A stretch of 64,000 bases of DNA. Origin: Yeosuana marina (lineage in GTDB: Bacteria > Bacteroidota > Bacteroidia > Flavobacteriales > Flavobacteriaceae). Below are positions 1 to 9,594 of this stretch, in pieces; the stretch's first letter is position 1, and each line of letters opens with the position of its first letter. The stretch lies in contig NZ_JAAKGI010000001.1 of NCBI RefSeq assembly GCF_011762485.1, positions 124,001 to 188,000 on the forward strand. The letters run 5' to 3'. The notes beneath the pieces were generated by a model, which was not told the DNA's origin, did no database searches, and worked only from the letters and a program-made list of their open reading frames with translations. The translations under genes were made by a program, and so were the position numbers.

Positions 1-1552
1 CAATACTATTTGATTCTCCTTGTTTTACGGTCATTCTTAAATGTGTTTTATCCTCTCCCACACATTTTCCATAGCCAGTATCTGTTAGATTCTCAGTCAT
101 AAAAATTGGAGTCATATTTTCGGGGCCAAAAGGAGCAAATTGTTTTAGTATTCTATAAAACTTTGACGTGATATCCTTTAAGTCAATTTTAGCATCAATC
201 TTAATTTCTGGAATTAATAACGACCTGTCTATAGTCTTCGATACCTCATCTTCAAAAGCCTGTTTAAAAGCTTCATAATTTTCTTCTTTAAGCGTTAATC
301 CTGCAGCATATTTATGACCACCAAACTGTTCGATATGTTCGCTGCACGCTTCCAAAACATTATATATATCAAAATCTCTTACAGACCTTGCTGATGCTGC
401 TAATTTATCCCCACTTCTGGTAAATACTAATGTGGGTCTATAGTACGTTTCGGTTAATCTGGAGGCAACAATACCAATAACGCCTTTATGCCAATCTTCT
501 TGATAAACAACCGTAGTTAGATTGTTTTCTTCCTTATTTGTTACTATTTGTTTTAATGCTTCTTCAGTGATACGCTTGTCTTCTTCTCGTCTATCTGAAT
601 TATAATCATCAATTTCAGCGGCATACTGTTGCGCATTTTCATACTCTTCTTCAACTAATAAGGTAACTGCATAATTTCCATGCTTCATTCTACCTGCGGC
701 ATTAATTCTTGGTGCGACCACAAAAACAACATCGGTAATGGTAAGCTCTGTTTTATTGACTTGCTCAAGAATGGCTTTTATTCCAGGTCTCGGATTGATA
801 TTAATTACTTGTAATCCGTAATAAGCCAGCACTCTGTTTTCTCCAGTAATGGGAACAATATCGGCACCAATGGCCGTGGCCACTAAATCGAGATAAGATA
901 CCAAATTATCAACCGTTTGGCCTTGTTTTGACGCTAATGCCTGTATCAATTTAAACCCAACACCACATCCGCATAATTCTTTATAAGGATACGAACAATC
1001 GTCTTGTTTCGCGTCTAAAACAGCGACTGCATCTGGTACTTCTACTCCTGGTCTATGATGGTCGCAAATAATAAAATCTATCCCTTTTTCTTTTGCAAAA
1101 GCTACTTTATCGACCGCTTTAATACCACAATCTAAAGCAATAATAAGAGTAAAATCGTTCTCTAAAGCAAAATTAATTCCTTTATATGAAATGCCATATC
1201 CTTCATCATATCTATTGGGAATATAGGTATAAACTAAAGGATAATTAGTTTTTAAATACGACGCCATTAACGCCACAGATGTGGTGCCATCAACATCATA
1301 ATCACCAAAAACCAAGATATTTTCTTGGTTGGCCATTGCTTTTTCAATACGCGCTACCGCTTTATCCATATCTTTCATTAAGAATGGATCATGCAAATCG
1401 TCTAAACTTGGTCTGAAAAATTTCTTAGCCTCATCATAGGTTTCTATGCCTCTTTCTAAAAGCAGAGTCGCTGTAATAGCATCTACTTGAAGCGCATTTT
1501 GTAAAGCTTCAATTTTTTTAGATTCTGGTTGCGATTTAAGTGTCCAGCGCAT
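1..1552 (-). CDS. recJ: Single-stranded-DNA-specific exonuclease RecJ (3' end outside window)
   Basis: RecJ is a 5'-3' ssDNA exonuclease of the DHH phosphoesterase family, acting in RecF-type recombination and mismatch repair. The visible 517 codons start at an ATG at 1552 and run off the left edge, so the last part of the OB-like domain is missing. The metal-binding signatures are present: DYDVDG near residue 100, DCGIKA near 140, and the family-defining DHHRPG near 160, followed by the DHHA1-type region with GGHKYAAG. Family members are usually about 560-580 residues, so roughly 50 residues lie outside. It is followed on its upstream side by the OsmC gene, 20 bp away and on the same strand, so the two may be co-transcribed. 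The call is secure. Confidence 0.95.
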   Translation of the reverse strand, partial: MRWTLKSQPESKKIEALQNALQVDAITATLLLERGIETYDEAKKFFRPSLDDLHDPFLMKDMDKAVARIEKAMANQENILVFGDYDVDGTTSVALMASYLKTNYPLVYTYIPNRYDEGYGISYKGINFALENDFTLIIALDCGIKAVDKVAFAKEKGIDFIICDHHRPGVEVPDAVAVLDAKQDDCSYPYKELCGCGVGFKLIQALASKQGQTVDNLVSYLDLVATAIGADIVPITGENRVLAYYGLQVININPRPGIKAILEQVNKTELTITDVVFVVAPRINAAGRMKHGNYAVTLLVEEEYENAQQYAAEIDDYNSDRREEDKRITEEALKQIVTNKEENNLTTVVYQEDWHKGVIGIVASRLTETYYRPTLVFTRSGDKLAASARSVRDFDIYNVLEACSEHIEQFGGHKYAAGLTLKEENYEAFKQAFEDEVSKTIDRSLLIPEIKIDAKIDLKDITSKFYRILKQFAPFGPENMTPIFMTENLTDTGYGKCVGEDKTHLRMTVKQGESNSI

Positions 1553-1572
1553 AACAAAACTTGATTTACAGA

Positions 1573-1995
1573 CTATTTTTTATGAAAATGTGTTTCTATT
1601 TTTAATTCTGAAAACTGGCGAAACATCTCCATAACACCACAGTATTTTTCAACCGATAAATCAACGGCGCGTTGAAGCTTACTTTCGTTAAGGTCTGTTC
1701 CAAAAAAATGAAATGCCATAGTTACTTTATCATAAAATTTTGGATGCTCTTCTGTAAGATCAGCATCTATTTCAATTTTAAAATCATCAACTTCCAGCTT
1801 CATTTTCTTTATCAGTGCCGCCACATCTAAACCTGAACATCCAGCAAGTGCAGATAGCATCAACGCTTTAGGGCGATACCCTTCCCCTTGTCCGTCGTTT
1901 TCTGGCCCTGCATCAATAAACAGATTATGTCCTGACGGATTAGTGCTTTCAAACTTCATGCCACCTAACCACGTTGTCGTAATATGATTTGTCAT
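1573..1995 (-). CDS. OsmC family peroxidase-like protein
   Basis: A 140-residue protein of the OsmC/Ohr fold, which in characterised members reduces organic hydroperoxides with two cysteines. Both candidate cysteines are visible: one in ALAGCSGLDV near residue 53 and one in EKYCGVM near residue 119. Length fits the family. The YhfA-like branch of OsmC proteins is the closest by feel, and its physiological substrate is unknown. A good promoter lies upstream at 2021-2048. It probably leads a two-gene unit with recJ. Peroxidase activity is inferred from family membership only. Confidence 0.85.
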   Translation of the reverse strand: MTNHITTTWLGGMKFESTNPSGHNLFIDAGPENDGQGEGYRPKALMLSALAGCSGLDVAALIKKMKLEVDDFKIEIDADLTEEHPKFYDKVTMAFHFFGTDLNESKLQRAVDLSVEKYCGVMEMFRQFSELKIETHFHKK

Positions 1996-2020
1996 TTTCT
2001 GAATTGTTTTTTGTTATTGT

Positions 2021-2048
2021 CAAAAATACTATATATAAATTTAAACAA
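2021..2048 (-). promoter_or_regulatory. Promoter of the OsmC gene
   Basis: Read on the minus strand, TATTTTTG (2028-2021) matches the Bacteroidota -7 box TAnnTTTG exactly. A TTG at 2048-2046 lies 17 bp upstream as the -33 element. The box ends 25 bp before the ATG at 1995. Confidence 0.6.
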
Positions 2049-2145
2049 TTTCAACACTTTATATATAATTATAAATTAATACCTTTAATTTGTTATTTAA
2101 ACACTGACTCTCTGTTTCTTATTAAAAAAACTAATATCCTTTAAA

Positions 2146-2811
2146 ATGAAAATTTTAACATTCTGCTTTAGCCTTTTATTTCTGTTGTCTTGCGACACTT
2201 CAAAAAAAATTATTTCTAAACCCATTATCTTTGATGATTTGCGTACTCAATTAACGTTAGAATATCTAGCGAACCACTATGGATTACATCAAGAAAAACC
2301 TACCATAACGCCCATAATGATTGTTTTACATTGGACAGCTATTCCTACCTTAGAAAAAACATTTGAAGCTTTTAATAGTCCTACATTATCAAACTCGAGA
2401 CCAGATATTAAATCGGTAAGCGCCTTAAATGTGTCTTCGCAATTTGTTGTAGACCAAGATGGTACTATTTACCGTTTAATGCCCGAAACCACTATGGCCA
2501 GACATGTAATTGGTTTAAACCATTGTGCTATTGGTGTAGAAAATGTAGGAGGAACAAAAGACAAACCGTTAACCGAAGCTCAAATTAAAGCCAATATTTG
2601 GTTAGTAAAATACCTTGCCAAAAAATATGATATCGACTATTTAATTGGGCATTACGAATACACAAATTTTGAAGGAACCGATTTATGGTTAGAAAAAGAT
2701 GCTGGTTACCGAACTGAAAAAACAGATCCCGGAGAAGACTTTTTAAACGCTGTAAAAGAAGGTACTAAAGAACTTCATTTAAAATATGCACCAAAAAAAA
2801 CAATTAATTAA
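2146..2811 (+). CDS. Lipoprotein N-acetylmuramoyl-L-alanine amidase (Amidase_2/PGRP fold)
   Basis: A 221-residue zinc amidase that should cut the bond between MurNAc and L-Ala of peptidoglycan or its fragments, releasing stem peptides. The N-terminus has a short hydrophobic stretch ending in the lipobox LLSC (Cys16), so it is probably anchored in the outer membrane or periplasm. Zinc-ligand and catalytic regions are visible: IVLHWTA near residue 60, GVENVGG near 130 and LIGHYEY near 165. It resembles AmiD-type enzymes. The stop is directly followed by the ATG of the M14 peptidase (TAATATG), so the two form an operon. In context it may provide peptides for the SusCD systems downstream. That role is an inference. 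Confidence 0.88.
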   Translation: MKILTFCFSLLFLLSCDTSKKIISKPIIFDDLRTQLTLEYLANHYGLHQEKPTITPIMIVLHWTAIPTLEKTFEAFNSPTLSNSRPDIKSVSALNVSSQFVVDQDGTIYRLMPETTMARHVIGLNHCAIGVENVGGTKDKPLTEAQIKANIWLVKYLAKKYDIDYLIGHYEYTNFEGTDLWLEKDAGYRTEKTDPGEDFLNAVKEGTKELHLKYAPKKTIN

Positions 2812-2812
2812 T

Positions 2813-4276
2813 ATGACACGCATTTTAAAACTGTTCCTCTTATTATTTACAACAACTGTTGTCAGTCAAAATAATGATATTACTTCAAAATTATACGAAA
2901 CATATAACACCTACAAAGAGACAAGTCTAGGTGAACGGCGCATAAAACATACCGACATTCAGCCATTAATTGATAGGCTTAAAGAAAATTCAAAATACAC
3001 TATAAAAAAGGTAGGACAATCTATTGAAGGGAGAGATTTAAGCTTGATAAGTATTGGCTCAGGAAAAACGAATGTCCTTTTATGGTCTCAAATGCACGGC
3101 GATGAACCCACAGCAACACAAGCCATTTTTGATATTTTTAATTTTTTGAATGGTTCTGAATTTTCAGATGAAAAAGAAGCCATATTAAGCAATTTAACGC
3201 TTCATTTTTTACCTATGTTAAATCCTGATGGCGCAGAAAATTTCACAAGGCGAAATGCATTAGGCGTTGATATTAATAGAGATGCTGTAAGATTAGAATC
3301 GCCAGAAAGTAAAACCTTAAAACGTGTTAGAGACAGCCTAAATGCCGATTTTGGATTTAATTTACATGACCAAAGTATTTATTACAATGCCGAGCGTACC
3401 GATAAACCAGCAACCATTTCCTATTTGGCGCCTGCTTATAATTATGAAAAAGACATTAATACGGTCCGTGGCAATGCTATGAAAGTGATTGTGTTTATGA
3501 ATAGCATCATTCAAAAATACGCGCCAGGACAAGTAGGCAGATATAATGACGATTTTGAACCCAGGGCTTTTGGTGATAACATTCAAAAATGGGGAACAAG
3601 TACTATTTTAATTGAATCTGGAGGGTACAAAAACGACGTAGAAAAACAAGAGATAAGACGATTAAACTATGTGTCCATTCTATCAGCCATTTACAGTATT
3701 GCTAAAGAAAACTACAAAAACATCTCTATTAAAGAGTATGATAAAATACCTCAGAATGACCGCAAGTTATTTGATTTAAAAATTTTGGGAGCAACCTATA
3801 CGTTGTTAGATAACAACTATACTATTGATTTAGGAATTAATCATTTAGAAGTAGATAATGAAGATCACTCAGACTATTACAATATAGGAAAGGTTATGGA
3901 TCAGGGTGATTTATCAACCTATTACGGATACAACACCTTTGATGCTAGTGATTATAGAATTATTGAAGGCAATATATATCCTAAAGTATTTAAATCTATA
4001 AAAGACTTATCTGGTTTAGATACTTATGAGCTTTTAAAATCGGGATATACCTATGTACAACTCGAAGAATTACCTAAGGATAAAAAATACACGTCCTTAC
4101 CAATTAATTTAATTAAAGCAGGAAATAAGACTCCTAAACTTGTTTTAAAACCAGGCGCTAATTCAACTTTTTTATTGCAGAAAAATGATACTATTGACTA
4201 TGCGGTTATTAATGGATTCTTAATTAATTTAAAGACTAAAGAAAGTCATTTTAAAAATGCACTGATTTACCGATAA
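2813..4276 (+). CDS. Secreted M14 family zinc carboxypeptidase
   Basis: A 487-residue M14 metallopeptidase. An in-frame upstream ATG at 2786 overlaps the amidase gene. I choose the ATG at 2813 because it follows the amidase stop and begins a clear signal peptide (MTRILKLFLLLF... ending near VVSQ). Active-site motifs are all there: HGDE (zinc ligands His and Glu) near residue 95, NPDGAE and DINRD, the third zinc ligand in NLHDQ, and the catalytic Glu in LIESGG near 265. About 200 extra residues follow the catalytic domain. M14 enzymes include MpaA, which removes meso-diaminopimelate from murein tripeptide. Given the amidase and epimerase nearby, a murein-peptide substrate is plausible but unproven. 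Confidence 0.9.
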   Translation: MTRILKLFLLLFTTTVVSQNNDITSKLYETYNTYKETSLGERRIKHTDIQPLIDRLKENSKYTIKKVGQSIEGRDLSLISIGSGKTNVLLWSQMHGDEPTATQAIFDIFNFLNGSEFSDEKEAILSNLTLHFLPMLNPDGAENFTRRNALGVDINRDAVRLESPESKTLKRVRDSLNADFGFNLHDQSIYYNAERTDKPATISYLAPAYNYEKDINTVRGNAMKVIVFMNSIIQKYAPGQVGRYNDDFEPRAFGDNIQKWGTSTILIESGGYKNDVEKQEIRRLNYVSILSAIYSIAKENYKNISIKEYDKIPQNDRKLFDLKILGATYTLLDNNYTIDLGINHLEVDNEDHSDYYNIGKVMDQGDLSTYYGYNTFDASDYRIIEGNIYPKVFKSIKDLSGLDTYELLKSGYTYVQLEELPKDKKYTSLPINLIKAGNKTPKLVLKPGANSTFLLQKNDTIDYAVINGFLINLKTKESHFKNALIYR

Positions 4277-4282
4277 TAGCTT

Positions 4283-5554
4283 TTAATAATTATCGCGAAG
4301 CCATTCAAAGACCAATTGCATGTGTTTTTTAACTTCATCAGTAGGCTTTCTGTAATGATTATTCATAAAACTAAAAATGAGTGTTTTACCAGAATTTGTA
4401 ACCAAATAACCACTTAAAGAATAATTGTTTCCAACAGTGCCTGATTTTGCATGAATATAGGGTTTATCACCGCCAGAATAATATTTTTTTAAGGTTCCAG
4501 ATTCGCCTCCAACAGGAAATAAATTAAATAAACGCTCTTGTGGAATGTCATGATATAACTTTTCAAGAACTTGAACAAACGATGTTGGTGTAAACAAATT
4601 ATATCGGCTTAACCCAGAGCCATCAACCCATCGAGGTTTTTGTTTTAAGTCTTTTAGTTGATTGTCTAAAACATAATCTCGCATTCGTTTTGAACTCAAG
4701 GTATCAGACAAAGTAGAAGATGCCATAATCAGCATTTGTTCTGCTAAAAAATTATCACTTACCAGCAGCATCCGTTTATATAAGGTATCAGATGGAATAC
4801 TATAGGCTGTATGCTCCAAAGGTTTTCCTGAAAAATTTGATATAGACACTTTTCCAGGTAAAATATCATTCCATAATTTAGAAATTAATGTCGTATCAAT
4901 AACCATAGGAACTTCTACCGTATCCTTCTCTTTCAAATTATAGAAAAAGGTGTTTTTATTATAACTTCTATATTTTTTTGCAATAGAGTCGATAATATGA
5001 TTTTTTAAAACACTTGGTGTACTTTGCAAACTATCTTGATTGGTTATTGTAAGCACATTGCCATACATAGGAAAACTAGTTCGTTCTGGACTAAAATAGG
5101 TATCGTAATCTTCCCAAGCCCAACCAGGTCCAAATTTATCATCTAATAAATTATCACATATTAAATTAACCTTTTGGTAATGACTAGCCATTTTTAAAGC
5201 AGTACTATCATTAAAAAAAGGGTGTAAAAACGCAGGATTACCTGTGCCTTCAATAGTAATCGTATCCTGTTCTATATGATATTTAAATGCAGGTAAGTCC
5301 TTAGGTAAAAATTGCAACGCCGTGTATAAAGTAAAAATTTTAGTGTTACTAGCAGGCGTAAAATACCTATCAGCATTATGCTTAAACACCGTGTCTTTGG
5401 TTGCTGGATTATAAACTAAAAGCCCTGTAAATTGATTATCATAAAAAGAGGTTTCAATTTTTTTTGTAATGTTTTTAGAAATGTAAGAAGATCTACAGCC
5501 GTAAAGAGAAAACATTAATACAATTAAAACAAGGGATTTTCTATACAAAGTCAT
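4283..5554 (-). CDS. dacB: D-alanyl-D-alanine carboxypeptidase, PBP4/S13 family
   Basis: A 423-residue penicillin-binding protein of peptidase family S13 that trims D-Ala from, or cleaves cross-links in, peptidoglycan. The N-terminus has a lipobox-like LYGC at residues 17-20. The three catalytic motifs are intact: SNTK (Ser69, Lys72), SDN near residue 271 and KSGT near residue 370. It lies 10 bp downstream of the DeoR-type regulator and shares its strand, so the pair is very likely one transcript. It converges on the M14 peptidase with only 6 bp between the two stops. The linkage to a regulator and SusCD transporters is the unusual point about this copy. Confidence 0.93.
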   Translation of the reverse strand: MTLYRKSLVLIVLMFSLYGCRSSYISKNITKKIETSFYDNQFTGLLVYNPATKDTVFKHNADRYFTPASNTKIFTLYTALQFLPKDLPAFKYHIEQDTITIEGTGNPAFLHPFFNDSTALKMASHYQKVNLICDNLLDDKFGPGWAWEDYDTYFSPERTSFPMYGNVLTITNQDSLQSTPSVLKNHIIDSIAKKYRSYNKNTFFYNLKEKDTVEVPMVIDTTLISKLWNDILPGKVSISNFSGKPLEHTAYSIPSDTLYKRMLLVSDNFLAEQMLIMASSTLSDTLSSKRMRDYVLDNQLKDLKQKPRWVDGSGLSRYNLFTPTSFVQVLEKLYHDIPQERLFNLFPVGGESGTLKKYYSGGDKPYIHAKSGTVGNNYSLSGYLVTNSGKTLIFSFMNNHYRKPTDEVKKHMQLVFEWLRDNY

Positions 5555-5564
5555 GCGTTTTAAA

Positions 5565-6314
5565 TTAAATAATTGTTAAATCAAAATCTCTAAAGTCATT
5601 AAAAATAGGGTCACTTGGATCAATGTCAGAAATAATAGCGTCAATTTTTTGAATAGGTACGACTGAGTGTCTTTTTACTGACATTATTCTATCGCTAATA
5701 CACATAACTGCCACATAATTTGAGGCATGTATCATACTTTTCTTGATATGTGAAACCTCCCAATCTGGTTCTGTTAAACCCCGACTAATATCAATACCTT
5801 CTGTCCCAATAAAGCAAATATCTGCACTAATATTATATATAAAGTTTACTAAATCGATACCAACTGTTACTTGAGCGGCTTTATTTAATTTACCACCCAT
5901 AAAAATGACTTCTATTGAAGGGTGATGCGATAGTTGTGCAGCAATGGGAATACTATAGGTATAAACAGTAGCATTAATTTCTGGTGGTATAATTTTAGCT
6001 AGTTCCAGGTTAGTTGAACTACCGCTCATAATAATAACTTGGCCGTCCTTAATTAATTTTACAGCTTTTTCTGCGATCTCCTTTTTCTCGTTAATGTCAG
6101 CAACACTTCGTTCATCATAAGACAATACTCTATTATCTTTAATTAAAGCGCCTCCATGAACTTTATAAATTAAATCTTTAGATTCTAGCTCTTTTAAATC
6201 TCTTCGAATGGTATCTTCTGAAACCAATAATTCTTCACTTAACTTACCTGACAACACCTTTTTACTAATTTTTAACTTATCTAAAATTATTTGATGTCTT
6301 TCCTGTTTTAACAT
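5565..6314 (-). CDS. DeoR-family transcriptional regulator
   Basis: A 249-residue regulator with the DeoR layout: an N-terminal winged helix-turn-helix with VSEDTIRRDLKELE near residues 29-42, and a C-terminal ligand domain with IMSGSSTN near 94 and FIGTEGID near 165. That domain normally senses a phosphorylated sugar or similar metabolite. It is divergent from the first susC gene, and the 125-bp gap holds the phased TGCA-type repeats described at 6341. The same repeats precede the second susC gene, so this protein is the obvious candidate to bind them. It is the first gene of an operon with dacB. The effector is unknown; an amino-sugar phosphate would fit a cell-wall theme. Confidence 0.9.
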   Translation of the reverse strand: MLKQERHQIILDKLKISKKVLSGKLSEELLVSEDTIRRDLKELESKDLIYKVHGGALIKDNRVLSYDERSVADINEKKEIAEKAVKLIKDGQVIIMSGSSTNLELAKIIPPEINATVYTYSIPIAAQLSHHPSIEVIFMGGKLNKAAQVTVGIDLVNFIYNISADICFIGTEGIDISRGLTEPDWEVSHIKKSMIHASNYVAVMCISDRIMSVKRHSVVPIQKIDAIISDIDPSDPIFNDFRDFDLTII

Positions 6315-6340
6315 AATTCTTACATAATATTTTATAAATA

Positions 6341-6412
6341 TGCGACAATCAAGTTAATTTTGCAAAAAAAATGCACAATCACGCAAAAAAGTGCAAAATT
6401 TTTTTATTTTTG
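6341..6412 (+). promoter_or_regulatory. Promoter with helically phased GC-repeat operator upstream of first susC
   Basis: The -7 box TATTTTTG (6405-6412) ends 27 bp before the susC ATG. No TTTG lies at the expected -33 position. Instead, short motifs of the form (T/C)GCA(A) in A-tracts have their GC at 6362, 6373, 6383 and 6393, spaced 11, 10 and 10 bp, with another TGC at 6341. The last GC lies 12 bp before the TA of the -7 box. The second susC promoter has the same geometry. This is likely the binding site of the divergent DeoR regulator (inference). Confidence 0.6.
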
Positions 6413-6439
6413 GATAACTAATAATTCAAACTCAACCAT

Positions 6440-9400
6440 ATGAAAAAAAAAACTACCCTCTCTTTTCTTGTTTTTTTTACAGCTGCATGTAGTGTATTGT
6501 TTTCTCAAAACATAACAGTTAGCGGTACGGTTACAGACGCGTCAAGTGTTCCGTTACCCGGTGTAAATATTCAAGTAAAAGGTACTAACAATGGAACCTC
6601 AACTGATTTTGACGGAAATTACAAAATTTCAGCAAATCAAGGTGATGTACTGGTTTATTCCTTTTTAGGATTTAAAACTAAAGAAGTTACTGTAACTGGA
6701 ACTTCTCTAAACGTAAGTTTAGAAGAAGATGCTGGTCAACTTGATGAAGTAGTCGTTACTGCTTTTGGGATTGAAAAGAAAGAAAAATCATTAGGTTATT
6801 CTGTCTCTCAAGTCAAAGCAGAAGACCTTAATCTATCTGGTCAAATGAATGGTATAACCGCACTACAAGGTCAGGTGGCCGGACTTCAAATCAACCAAAA
6901 TTCTGGTGGAGCTGGTGCAGGAGCTGATATTTCAATTCGTGGTATTACATCAATAGCACCAGGTAGAAATAACCAACCCCTTATTGTTTTAGACGGAGTA
7001 GCACTTAACAATGATACTTTTTCGGGTAACATTTTGCCAAGCGCAGGATCAAATTCCCCAGGAAGTTTTGATCAATTTGGATTTACTAGTCGTGCAGGTG
7101 ACATCAATGCCAACGATATAGAATCAATAAGTGTCTTGAAAGGTGGTGCCGCGACTGCGTTGTATGGTGTTGAGGCCGCTAATGGTGTTATTGTAATTAC
7201 AACTAAAAAAGGAAAAGAAGGAAAGGCTCAAATCAAACTGAGAACTTCAACCACTTTTAGAAATGTTGTTAAAACTCCAGAGTATCAAAAAACATATCGC
7301 GAAGGATATAACGGAGCGCCAAGACAATTATATACGCCTGAAACAGAAACTGGATTTACCAGATTGGGAGGTACCGTATTTTACAATTGGGGTCCTGAGT
7401 TATCTGCTGATTCTTATACATTAGATGATGGTACTGTAGTAGATTTATCAAATGATAAATTTTACGATCCGATGGATATTTTTAAAACAGGTATTAACAC
7501 AGAAACAAACCTAAGCATTTCTGGAGCCACTGAAAAAATGAATTACTATTTATCTTTAGGAGATCAAAAGGAAAAAAGCACGATTCCAAACTCAGATTAT
7601 GAGAAAATAAATATGAGATTAAGTGCAGGTTATCAAATTACAGATAATTTTAAATTAAATTCTTCTATAAATTATTCCAAATCTGGAGGAAGAAGAGCAA
7701 ATGGCGGTGATAAATCAATAATGAGTTCACTAGCTTATTTTATTTGGAGTTTTCCTGTTAATGATTATCAAAATGCTGATGGATCGGAAAGAGATTTCTC
7801 TCATGGCATTATTGACAACCCTAGATATTATGCTGAAAGAAGTGCTTTAGAGGATGAAGTAAATAGATGGACAGGAAATGTTAATTTTAATTGGGCTCCT
7901 GAAGATTGGTTAAATGTTAATTATAAAGCTCAAGTTGATAATTATTCTGATCTTAGAAATCGTTTTGTTTCTGCCGACTTAGATTCTGGAACGCAAGTAA
8001 ACGGTTTTATAGTTAATGAAAACATCAACTTTACAGGATTAGAATCTAACTTAATAGCTACTGCCACAAAGGACTGGACTGAAAAATTTACAACCTCACT
8101 CATGGTTGGTAATCAAATTCTAGATAAAAAACGTATTTACAATAGAATGTATGGTCAAAATTTTAATCTTCCATATTTTAATCATATTAGTAATACAACT
8201 GATAGGGATAATTCGAACAGCATAAACCACCAACGAACTGTAGGTGTATTTGGTGAATTAAAATTAGAATATGACGATAAACTTTTCTTATCCATAACAG
8301 GTAGAAACGACTGGCTTTCTACATTACCAAAACAGAATCGTTCGTTCTTCTACCCTTCTATAAGTGCTTCTTATGTTTTTACTGAAGATATTTTAATAGA
8401 TAATGATATCCTTTCTTTTGGTAAACTTAGAGCCTCTTACGCCGAAGTTGGTAATGGTCCACAATTTGGACAAGTTGGCCAATTAATATATCCAGCAGAT
8501 GGTTTTCCTTTTGGAGGTGTTGGAGGTTATGCCTCATCAACTCTAGCTGGAGATGTAAACATGGTTCCAGAAAGTTCTAAAGGTATTGAAATAGGTACAG
8601 ATTTAAGATTCTTCAAAAATAAAATTCGTATCGATTATTCATATTATACTACAAAAGTGAGCAGTCAAATTTTTAATACTTCGGTTCCTTATTCAACTGG
8701 CTTATCTTCTTATGTTACAAACGCAGGGGATTACAAAACATGGGGACATGAGTTGTTAGTAAGTGGTAAAATATTAAGTACTGCAGACACTTCTCTTGAA
8801 TTGATCTGGAATTTCTCAACTAACAAAGGTAAAGTTATAGACTTGCCAGATGATATAGACAATATTAACTATTACGGAGATGGTGGTCCAGAAATTTTTG
8901 CAAGAGTAAAAGAAGGTGACGAAATGGGAAGTATGTATGGATACAACTTAAAATATATTGAAGGACAACTTTATCTTGATAGTAACGGATACCCTACTTT
9001 AGATCGTGACAATGATTATGTAAAAGTGGGTAACGCACTTCCTGATTTTATTACTTCCATCGGAACTAATTTTAAATGGAAAAATTTAGGCTTTAATTTC
9101 TTACTTGAATGGAAAAAAGGAGGTGACAAATATAGTTGGGCCAGACGCCAAATGTTAAGAGGAGGTACTAGTATTGCAACAGAATATAGAGTTAGAACTG
9201 GTGATTATGTGTTTGATGGAGTCATGGAAGATCCTGCCAATCCAGGAAACTACATTCCAAATACAACGCAAGTAAATTTAGATGAAGGTTACTACAGAAG
9301 CTGGTCAAGATATACTGGAGCAGCTGAAAATATTTTACAAGATGCCTCATGGATTAAATTACGTAACGTTAGCTTATCGTATGATTTAACGAATGTCCTT

Positions 9401-9589
9401 TTGAAAAAGTTAAATTTAAGTAGTATTTCGGTTAGTGCAAGTGCTAACAATATTTTGCTATGGACACCTTACGATGGATATGATCCTGAAGGAAGTACTT
9501 TTTCAGCTGGTAGTGGTATTTATGGTTTTTCTGGTCAAGGAATACCATTGACAGAGAATTATAGTGTTAGTCTTCAAATTGGATTTTAA
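6440..9589 (+). CDS. SusC/RagA-type TonB-dependent outer-membrane transporter (first copy)
   Basis: A 1049-residue TonB-linked porin that imports large nutrients with its SusD-type lid. Order of parts: signal peptide (about 1-22, ending VLFSQ), CarboxypepD_reg-like domain (about 25-100, GTVTDASSVPLPGVNIQV... NYKI), plug domain with EVVVTAFGI and the TonB-box-like region near 100-110, DIESISVLKG near 225, then the barrel ending in aromatic VSLQIGF. It is followed after 5 bp by its SusD partner. The first roughly 110 residues are nearly identical to those of the second SusC at 11324, while the rest is much more divergent. No glycoside hydrolases are nearby, so a non-polysaccharide cargo such as peptide is likely. 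Confidence 0.96.
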   Translation: MKKKTTLSFLVFFTAACSVLFSQNITVSGTVTDASSVPLPGVNIQVKGTNNGTSTDFDGNYKISANQGDVLVYSFLGFKTKEVTVTGTSLNVSLEEDAGQLDEVVVTAFGIEKKEKSLGYSVSQVKAEDLNLSGQMNGITALQGQVAGLQINQNSGGAGAGADISIRGITSIAPGRNNQPLIVLDGVALNNDTFSGNILPSAGSNSPGSFDQFGFTSRAGDINANDIESISVLKGGAATALYGVEAANGVIVITTKKGKEGKAQIKLRTSTTFRNVVKTPEYQKTYREGYNGAPRQLYTPETETGFTRLGGTVFYNWGPELSADSYTLDDGTVVDLSNDKFYDPMDIFKTGINTETNLSISGATEKMNYYLSLGDQKEKSTIPNSDYEKINMRLSAGYQITDNFKLNSSINYSKSGGRRANGGDKSIMSSLAYFIWSFPVNDYQNADGSERDFSHGIIDNPRYYAERSALEDEVNRWTGNVNFNWAPEDWLNVNYKAQVDNYSDLRNRFVSADLDSGTQVNGFIVNENINFTGLESNLIATATKDWTEKFTTSLMVGNQILDKKRIYNRMYGQNFNLPYFNHISNTTDRDNSNSINHQRTVGVFGELKLEYDDKLFLSITGRNDWLSTLPKQNRSFFYPSISASYVFTEDILIDNDILSFGKLRASYAEVGNGPQFGQVGQLIYPADGFPFGGVGGYASSTLAGDVNMVPESSKGIEIGTDLRFFKNKIRIDYSYYTTKVSSQIFNTSVPYSTGLSSYVTNAGDYKTWGHELLVSGKILSTADTSLELIWNFSTNKGKVIDLPDDIDNINYYGDGGPEIFARVKEGDEMGSMYGYNLKYIEGQLYLDSNGYPTLDRDNDYVKVGNALPDFITSIGTNFKWKNLGFNFLLEWKKGGDKYSWARRQMLRGGTSIATEYRVRTGDYVFDGVMEDPANPGNYIPNTTQVNLDEGYYRSWSRYTGAAENILQDASWIKLRNVSLSYDLTNVLLKKLNLSSISVSASANNILLWTPYDGYDPEGSTFSAGSGIYGFSGQGIPLTENYSVSLQIGF

Positions 9590-9594
9590 AAAAA

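Noticed and set aside
2786-2812. Upstream start of the M14 peptidase at 2786
   Set aside because: It would overlap the amidase gene and put nine polar residues in front of the signal peptide. The ATG at 2813 follows the amidase stop.
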